Shown here: positions 24,665-31,968 of the stretch, one piece after another | Position numbering within the stretch: the first letter of the stretch is position 1 | Layout: every line of letters begins with the position of its first letter | DNA from: Elysia marginata | Lineage: Eukaryota; Mollusca; Gastropoda; Plakobranchidae | Assembly: GCA_019649035.1 (NCBI GenBank) | Contig: BMAT01002950.1 | Location: forward strand, 19,646 to 51,613 | Direction: 5' to 3' | Length of the DNA stretch: 31,968 bases | Notes under the pieces: model-generated | Seen by the model: the letters and a program-made list of their open reading frames with translations, nothing else | Told to the model about the DNA's origin: nothing | The model's database searches: none | Translations under genes and position numbers: made by a program

Positions 24665-27600
24665 CGATAGACATCAAGGGATTTATAACTCTAGCTCCTT
24701 TCACGATAATAAAGGAATGATTACTCTTCTAAGTGGTCATCAACCTAAGCTCTAGTCTTTAACTGTTATCCGGAAAAAAGGAATAAGGGAAGAATGGAAT
24801 TACCACCAAGATCTTGGTTTTCCATGTTACAGTTAAGAGGAGCCATCAGTGGTAGTTCACATTTTTTAAAATTCAACAGTATCTGTATAAGAACTGCAAG
24901 ACCATGAAATGTTATGAAACCGTTTTTCCCATTTCCGGTGTCTTTCTTACCCCTCTCACCTACCACATAAAATATCATAATTTTTTTATAGGTGTTGGTC
25001 CTTCTCTTCAGTCGTATTTGCAAGATTATTGTTCAAACAATAAATCTGTCTTGTCTTTCACTGGCTTCTATTTGTATTCAGTCCTATACGTTTTTCGCAT
25101 ATTCTAGGAAGTTCAACATTTTTGTGAGATCTTTGGGACAGTCGATTGTATTGCAGATACAGTTAAGTAGTTTCGATACTTACTCGGTTCTTTTTTCACA
25201 GAGAGCCATTAACAAAGAACAAAGCGTCATTGCCCCTGGTGTGTTGCTTTATACTCATTGGAAGTCCAAAACTATTCTCATGGTTAAGCTCCTAAAGTCA
25301 CCTGTTAGAGATTGTTTTTTTTTAATTATTCGAGGTTTTAAGTTTCACTTCTCTTTTTTTTAAGCAGCCTCACTTAGCTTGTAATTTTTTATCCTCTTTG
25401 CGTGTTAATTAAAAAAAGAACAACTACGCATGAAAATATTAAAGGTAGGGATTGGCTCACTTTTGCACACATCCAATTGTAAGTCATTTATCTTTTTTTT
25501 TAAATCAGCATATTAGGGCTCACAAATTTTTGTTATCTTACCTTCGTGCAGGCATATGACTCCTTGTGCATCTTGGATAGTTCTTATTACCAGTAATTAT
25601 TGTTTTGAAGCTGCTTTCAGAACCATTCTTACTCTTATTTTGTACCTTCATCTTTTTTCAACATTTACTTGCTGTTTTAACAATTTTTTTCAAAAGTTTC
25701 AACGTTACCTTTAGAACGATGTCCCACCACCAAGAGCAGGGTAGCTTCTGCAGTGTTAAAGATATATGAAGTTACCGAGTATCAATATTGTTCTTGTATT
25801 AAGGTATACACCCGTTCTGGCGTTATATCTCCTGAGCTTTCCTATGCTGAGATGCTGCTACGAAGGTTTTTTTAATCAATTGTTCATCACAGCTAGATTG
25901 TCTTTTGGCACCATTCAAAAGCATTATCACCATTTAACAGCATTAGCAGTGATAAAAAGTAGGAATAGCAGCAGCAGAATCAATAAAAGCTAATCTAATA
26001 CGTTGATCAAATCTACACAAAGCCATGTAGTTTTGGCTTTGTTGGTGGACGCAGATAGATAAAAAAAAAATAAAAAGAAGAGCAGCGCACATTAAGTCTT
26101 GCAATGGTTTGTTGCTTTTCGAATATTTATAAGGTAAAATTTTTGTATCAAATTCACCCAGTTCTGGTTGTTAAGTTAAACTTCCCTCCAATTTACGCGG
26201 TTATCAACATTCCAACTAAATTATAATACATTATTTTGCTCTCAACATATTTATTTGAGAGATGGTTAAGATAAATAAGAATCGAGTCAGAATTTGGACA
26301 GATCGATTAAACTTTTCTCTAAAGAAAGGCCTATAGTTTATGCGGTTTTAGGTGTTGACAGAACGATGCGCTTTAACTTCTGTTCATCTGAGAGTTCTGA
26401 AAATAGTTTGGTTGGTAATGCCCTGTCGAGGAACGCATATAAAACGATTAGAATATTTTGTTGAATTAATCATTGTATATATAAAAACAGCTCTTTCCCT
26501 CGACCGTAAAATCCAAATACTTAATTATTGCAGTTTTGGTTGCAGTGGCATGCGGTGCTTTGACTTTTACTCAGGCAGGGTATGTCCAGTCTTACAGCGG
26601 TTAGAGTGGCCCAGGAAGAAAAAAAATTACAAAATGGATAGTAGTTCATTCACAAAGTGTCAGGTGCCTCCTGGCCCCCCAAAATAACAGTTATAACGGG
26701 AGATGATAATAGATAGCAGCCGCCAATTTGTTTAATAATTCATAGTTGCCGTCCCTGTGCTAGAAACGCCTGTATTGATTTTCTAGTAAGTGTGACTGAG
26801 TGGCTCTATAGTATCACCATACACGTATAAAGACTGCGTTTCTTACGCAAAAACCATTATTAAAGCTTTAAAGCAGATTATAACTATAGTAGGCTAGCTG
26901 CACAAGAATTGCAACCATAGAGTTGTATGCGTCACACGCGCTAGCTAAAGATATGATTTTTTACAACAAAAAAAACCAGCTGAAGATAATTTATGTGAAA
27001 GCTATTTTTAGATTACAAAAATAATATGTGATTAATGAAAATTGCTTTGGGTCGATTTTTCAAATTCAGATTACATGATGTGGTTTAAATCCCTCACAAG
27101 TGTTATATGAGAAACCATCTGGATAATTGAAAACATTATTCTTTCATTTTTTTTTATTTTTAACTATTTTTAATTCTTCTGCGCGAGAAAAATCAGACTC
27201 CTGATTACTGTATCGTCGGTCTATTCTTTTAGCAAATATCGCTATTAAAATCAGGCTGAAATTGTTGTTAATACTCTAAATTTCCCGAACCGGTTTCCTT
27301 AATTGAAACATGTCAGTTTTGAAACAAATAAGATTAACATCATGCAATAACCAATCCTTTTTCTAACAATTATCGTTAAAATTTTTATTATTTTCCGAAA
27401 ACTCCGCTCGGCAAGTTTTCAAAGGCCTGTAAAAATTAAATAAAAATTGCCAATTCGCATTTGCAAAAAAAATAATAACAATAAATAAGGCAGCAGTGCC
27501 ATTTACAAAAAGGTTAGGCGGACAAAAACATCAATCAACAAAGATAACATGCTACTATTTTAAAGTCTTTGAAATCTGATATCTTTGGGTCGGCTCTAAT

Positions 27601-27925
27601 TATGGTCATATCTTAATTAATTCGGTTGTTGCATAGAGGCATGGAAGTGACCGATTTTCGTTTTAAATGCTGTGTATTCTTCTTCTACAGTGTTATTTAT
27701 TAGTAAATGGGCATAGTTTTTTTTTTCATTTTTAAACTGAACATGAACCAAAAAGAAAAAAAGAAAATTGAATGATTTACAAAAGCCAAATTTTTTATGA
27801 CAATAAAATTTTCTTTCATAGAAATCGATCACATAATCAGCATCAACCTTTTTCTTAAACCAAATGACTGACAAAAAGACTATAGTCACACCAATAATAT
27901 GTGGTTTAACGAGAATCAAACACAA
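24665..27925. other. No recognised gene
   Basis: Over 3 kb of AT-rich sequence. Frames at 24766-25023 (-), 24992-25363 (+), 25766-25993 (+), 26352-26687 (+) and 27617-27925 (-) were read and show no family motif, signal peptide or domain I would trust. Confidence 0.5.
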
Positions 27926-27932
27926 GCGCTAG

Positions 27933-28163
27933 CTAGATTATCTTGGTCCTCTTCAGCCATGCTTCAGGCTCATCCGCGGCTATCATAGTGCTGACTGTGA
28001 TACGGACCATTCATGGGCGTGTGGCAGGGTGAAATCACAGATCAGACACATCCAAGACCATCACACAGGACAGATTTCGGGTCAACACAGACAAAACTTC
28101 AAAAATCTAGCCAACTCAGGAGAGTGTAAAGGTTTTCGAAAATCGTTTTTCAGACCCTCATAA
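27933..28163 (+). pseudogene. LINE endonuclease fragment (SADCDTDHS motif)
   Basis: A plus frame reads RLIRGYHSADCDTDHSWACG and then RVKSQIRH, ending at TAA 28161-28163. The [GS]ADCxTDHxLV block is the C-terminal SDH/TDH catalytic region of an APE-type LINE endonuclease; the DH here is the conserved pair. Upstream and downstream parts are missing or scrambled, so this is an isolated scrap. It is a different type from the SDHFP endonuclease of the LINE at 29 kb. Confidence 0.55.
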
Positions 28164-29030
28164 CAAAAACGTTCAGTGAATATCGAATCCCCAGAGGGAT
28201 GCCGTGTGCACTTCAGTGGTTCCCGTGTTTGGGAAGGTTTGACCGCACGCTGGTGCCATGTTGAACGCACTCCGGCGCCATCAGATCTGCAATGGAAGAA
28301 TCTGGTCAGCCTACGAGAACCCAGTGGCAAAGCCCAATTTGTCCAATGTGTTTCCTTCTTTTCCCGCCTTTTCTTTCCATTACATACCCTGATTTCATCT
28401 TCTGTATTCTCTCACTCTCTGCTTTCAGTCCGGCCATGGTTTGCCGCCTAACACTACCTTTCTCTCTTTTCATATTTACCAAAGTCTTCCTTTTTTCCTA
28501 TACAATATATTGTCGGAATTAAGACCTACGTGTTTCTTTTTCTTTTTACTCTTCACAGAATTCTAGATATAAAATCTGTTAAAATCTAAATTCATAATCA
28601 AGATTCTCAGAATAGCTTAAGATTTTTACCACCGTTGTAACCACCACGAAAGTTTTACTAATTTCAATAATTATAATAATTATTATTAACCTGTAGTTTT
28701 TTTAAAAGTACAAACAATCGATCAAGTGAAGGGAACGGTCTTCGACGCGGTGGCGTAAGAAAACGTACAGATATTTCTGTATGCAAAGGTCTTTGACCAG
28801 TGCCCAGTCCCCACTCTTCTCGAACCCTTTGCCCAGTGTGCGAAATAATGATTTAGTCAATGTAGCCTATGTACTGAACCGGTCAGCCAAGATAGGTCTT
28901 GGAAACTAGAAATACTTTATTTAAATACACAGCCATGTAGAAATAAGGTATTAGAACTCTACAACCTTATTTTGAAAAAAGAGTGCATTCACTGTCTTCT
29001 TAACTGAATCGTAGCTGAAAAAAGACGGAG
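28164..29030. other. No recognised gene; GC-richer patch at 28170-28340
   Basis: 28170-28340 is GC-richer and open on both strands (plus 28176-28451, minus 28330-28082). It could be more LINE debris or a lost exon, but no motif is recognisable. The rest is C/T-rich then AT-rich. Confidence 0.4.
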
Positions 29031-29279
29031 CAAAACCAATAATCAAAGAACTAACACCTGAGGGCTTTGAAGCCGTATCTGCCTCCTCCCCCCACCCTCC
29101 CCTGTCACACCCACACCCACCACCTCATTTCGACCAGGAGGAGATGTGACTCCACTGCACAAAAGTACACCCCTACACTGGTTTTGAGTGAGCTTGAAAT
29201 CAGCCGGAATTGTAATACCTTTGAATAACTCTCCTTCAAAATCACATCAGGTCAAAGCTATCTCCTTTGTGCGTGTATT

Positions 29280-29640
29280 TACCGACCTCCCTATTTTAAA
29301 AGGAAAAAAGCAAACGCATCCTCGTTTTGGCAGAATCCCCTGAATTTCTTACAACTCTGAACAAAGCCTGTATATATACTCGGTGATTTCAACCTCCACT
29401 TTGAGAAACAGACTGATCCTTCAGTCTTAAAACTCCACAATGTATTACAAGAGCAGACTTTACTCAACCTAAAACCGAGCCACACATAAGAAGGGACATA
29501 CATTATGCTTGATTTGCCGATAGTCATAAACAGTACAAACTTTGTATCAGATCTTAATATCTTAGACACGATAATTTCAGACCACTTTCCCACCTGCTTT
29601 GAAATTGACATTACGAAACCCCATCAAAGAACATAAAAAG
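29280..29640 (+). pseudogene. LINE-B endonuclease domain remains
   Basis: A plus frame with one or two internal stops keeps the catalytic signatures YRPP, LGDFNLHF and ISDHFPTCFEI. Asp and Asn of GDFN and Asp-His of SDH are the phosphodiesterase residues of APE-type nucleases. An in-frame TAA in the middle (after KPSHT) breaks it. Confidence 0.8.
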
Positions 29641-30119
29641 ATCATCTCAAGGAACTTGAAGAACATCAACTTTCATCTTTTTTAAAGAAGACTTGTGCAA
29701 AACTCATCTATAAACAGCTTTAACGATTCCAACAACTGTTTTACAAACATTCTTAATCAACAAGCACCTTACAGTGAGAGAACAGTCACCTCGAGGCCTT
29801 ACACCCCCTGCTAAGCAGCAGAGAGAGTGTGGAGGAAACCTCGCCTTACCGTTCACAGAGATTTGTATTTGGCAGAAAAACAAAAATCTACTGAAACTCT
29901 TAAAAATTAATAAAAAGCAATTATGTCATGAATAAGATCTCGGGTAACGGGTCAAGTAAGGACCTATTTAAAATCTGTAACAGTTTTATCGGAAAACGTC
30001 ATGTTTCGTTACTACCATCTCATATTTCACACGTTGGAATACGAAATACAAAATAGATGTAATTAGAACAGAAATAAACTAAAGTCCCATCAAACCGTCT
30101 TTCGAAAATTTTGCCAGTG

Positions 30120-31150
30120 ATCAATTTCTGCGCAATTTTTTTTTCACTGAAGCTGAAGTAAAGAAAATTGCCATTGAATCAGCGAAGAAATTCTGTGAAC
30201 TTGATCCTTTACCTGCAGATCTTTTCTTTGATTGAATGTATTGACATTGTATTGCCGTGTATCACACATCTTTAAATCCAGGGCATGTTCAATCTGTCAA
30301 GCAGTTGTAAAACCTTTGCTATTAGCAATTTAGATTCCAACGAGCTGAAAAGCTATAGACTTGTTTCGAATCTACTTTTCCTATCGAAATTCATAGAAAA
30401 GATTGTCCTAGCCCAGCTTGACCTTCATCTTACAAAAAACAACCTGAAAGAAAAACTTCAATCTGTCTATAAAAATTAAAAGCAAGCACAGTACAGAGAC
30501 TGCATTAGTCCGTGTAAAATGAGACCTATCGAAAGCCAGCGACGAGGGCAAGGTGTCAGTCCTTGCGCTACTGAACTCATCATCTGCATTCGACACTATA
30601 AGATCATAAAATTTTACATCGCCTTTCTCACTCTTTTGGAATCCAGGGTAAAGTTTTAAACTGGTTTGCCTCCCATTTGCAAAATCGAACTCAGAAAGCT
30701 GTTGTTGGTAAAAGAAACTCAGATCTTAGCATAACGAAATATGTTGTTCCCCAAGGGTTTGTTCTAGGACCAATATTGTTTTCGCTCTACTGCCAAAATA
30801 TTTAAAAAATCACCCACTCAAATTCGTTTAATTGCCATCTCTATGTGGATGATACTCAGCTCTACAGATCTGTTTTACCATCAGAAGTCCCAAAACTCTT
30901 ATCTGAACTTAATAGTTGTGTGAGTGCAGTGAAAGAATGGATGGCAACAAACAAGCTAAAAATGAACAATGAAAAGAGTGAGATTGTATTAGTTGGATGT
31001 CCATTCAGACTGAAAAAAAAATGATCAGAAATATGTAAATGTATGTGGTGAGATAATTAAGATTTCTCCAGAGGTTAAAAGTCTGGGAATTATTTTTGAT
31101 ATAACTATGTGTTTTGAAAAAGCTGTCTCTGATGTTCGCAAAATATGTTT
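30120..31150 (+). pseudogene. LINE-B reverse transcriptase remains
   Basis: Conserved blocks lie in at least two frames: FTEAEVKKIAIESAKK; the frame 30285-30479 with SYRLVSNLLFLSKFIEK; then, in a different frame, VVPQGFVLGPILFSLY, HLYVDDTQLYRS, VKEWMATNKLKMNNEKSE. Stops such as TAA just before ITHSNS interrupt it. All these are standard LINE reverse transcriptase blocks in correct order. Confidence 0.85.
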
Positions 31151-31589
31151 TCTTGACCTAAGAAAAATTGGTTGCTTAAGAACTTAAATTAATGAAGAGG
31201 TCACCAAAAAGCTTGTCTTTTCTTTTGTAACTTCTAGCATTGATTACTGCAATTCATTTTGTAAAGGATTAACTTCTGATAGAATTAAAAGACTTCCATC
31301 TCTTCAAAAGCATGCAGCAAGATTGGCGAAGCGAATCTTTGAAAAAGGCAATCAATAACCCCAAAACTTCAAGGCCTTCATTGACTTCCAGCCTAGTCTC
31401 GAATCGACTACAAGATTGTTGTTCTAGTATGTAATTGCTTAAGTTAGAAGAAGATTTCCTCTTATTTGAAAGATTTTTAAACAATTTGAACAACTTGCAA
31501 ACATCGCGCTTCACGAACTGAGAAATATTTGGAACAGAGCAAACAAACCAAAATAGAAAACTAGACTCCAATTTTACAATGCTTTAGTT

Positions 31590-31968
31590 AAATCGAGTAA
31601 AGCTAATATACAACTGTAGCACATAGGCTTTGAGAAAAGCAAACAAGGTTAGACTCAACGCATGCCATAGAAAAAAAACTCAATAGAGTCCTTAAAAACC
31701 ATTACCCGACAAAAATATTAAACCATTCACTTTACAACAAACCTGGAGAAGTTCCTCTATTCCTCCAAGTACTTGAGTCTCGATGGAGACTGTTGAAACA
31801 CATATTAAGACAAAAGCAATGCAGTTCTATTTTGTAGAAAATAATAAAAGGCCAAGGGGTAGACCAATAACAACACTACCAGTTACTTTGAATAACGACC
31901 TCAAACACGTTCCGGGCGATAAAATGACTTTAACATCGCAGAAAGACCTGGATTTAATTCGAGACATT
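31590..31968 (+). mobile_element. LINE-A-related C-terminal fragment, runs off the window
   Basis: From about 31590 the DNA aligns with 10867 onward of LINE-A, not with LINE-B. Shared protein pieces include ESRWRLLKHILRQ against ARWRLFGHILRQ, RPRGRPITTLPVTLNNDLK against LRGRPKTSIVTTLRRDL, and QKDLDLIRDI against INDLDHLRDI. Frame changes and a stop are present. It abuts LINE-B without visible spacer, suggesting insertion of one into the other or a recombination junction. Confidence 0.75.

Larger units (their letters stand above)
29030..31590 (+). mobile_element. Decayed CR1/L2-like LINE (LINE-B)
   Basis: The parts lie in order on the plus strand. An APE-type endonuclease (29030-29640) has IYRPPYFKRKK, GDFN at 29382-29393 and SDHFP at 29577-29591. 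A linker follows, then reverse transcriptase (about 30120-31150) with SYRLVSNLLFLSKFIEK, LNWFASHLQNRTQ, VPQGFVLGPILFSLY at 30746-30790 and the catalytic palm motif YVDD at 30842-30853. The C-terminal region reads ITPKLQGLH-x-LP and SRIDYKIVVLVCNCL (31350-31440). Many stops and frame changes show it is dead. The LHWLPV/ASRIDYK-type ending fits the CR1/L2 group. YVDD replaces the more usual YADD. Confidence 0.85.

Noticed and set aside
31269-31571. 100-codon minus frame
   Set aside because: Antisense shadow of the LINE-B C-terminal region.

Overview
This is eukaryotic, AT-rich, intron-containing DNA from an animal. The mix of a HADHB-type gene with short exons and phase-conserved GT-AG introns, many (ATT)n/(ATC)n microsatellites, decayed non-LTR retrotransposons and a tRNA-derived SINE fits a lophotrochozoan invertebrate. 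My best guess is a mollusc, probably a gastropod. That guess is an inference from general character, not from a diagnostic marker.

Region 1 (1-7650) is the only clearly functional gene. It holds the last five coding exons, plus strand, of the mitochondrial trifunctional enzyme beta subunit (3-ketoacyl-CoA thiolase, HADHB): 220-347, 1618-1705, 2107-2181, 2801-2965 and 5444-5482. The thiolase catalytic blocks [12 protein letters not shown] and CAAGG are all present. The last intron carries a 1.5-kb hAT-like DNA element (3024-4521) with perfect 11-bp terminal inverted repeats and a 6-bp target-site duplication. A T-rich stretch after the stop codon is probably 3' UTR, with candidate poly(A) signals at 7073, 7536 and 7645. 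The first 44 bases of the window are the (ATT)n-tailed 3' end of an unrelated repeat.

Region 2 (about 7.65-15 kb) is a graveyard of repeats. It contains an unidentified, nearly open 489-bp frame (8474-8962), an unnamed element with a plus-strand copy near 9.04 kb and a minus-strand copy near 12.15 kb, and a frameshifted LINE (about 9.4-11.65 kb) between those two copies. A separate dispersed repeat has copies at about 13.08 and 14.70 kb.

Region 3 (15-29 kb) is mostly unrecognised AT-rich DNA. It holds a minus-strand tRNA-derived SINE (about 17633-17955), an assembly gap (20812-20865), a dense microsatellite cluster (21.5-24.3 kb), a weak candidate for a terminal exon (24386-24664) and a LINE endonuclease scrap (about 27.93-28.16 kb).

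Region 4 (29.03 kb to the end) is a decayed CR1/L2-like LINE with endonuclease and reverse transcriptase. It abuts a second LINE fragment at about 31.59 kb, which is related to the C-terminal part of the LINE in region 2 and runs off the window.

No CRISPR, operon, prokaryotic system or intact tRNA/rRNA gene was seen. I found no convincing new functional system. The most interesting material is the transposon in the HADHB intron, the unnamed inverted repeat pair and the unidentified 489-bp frame.
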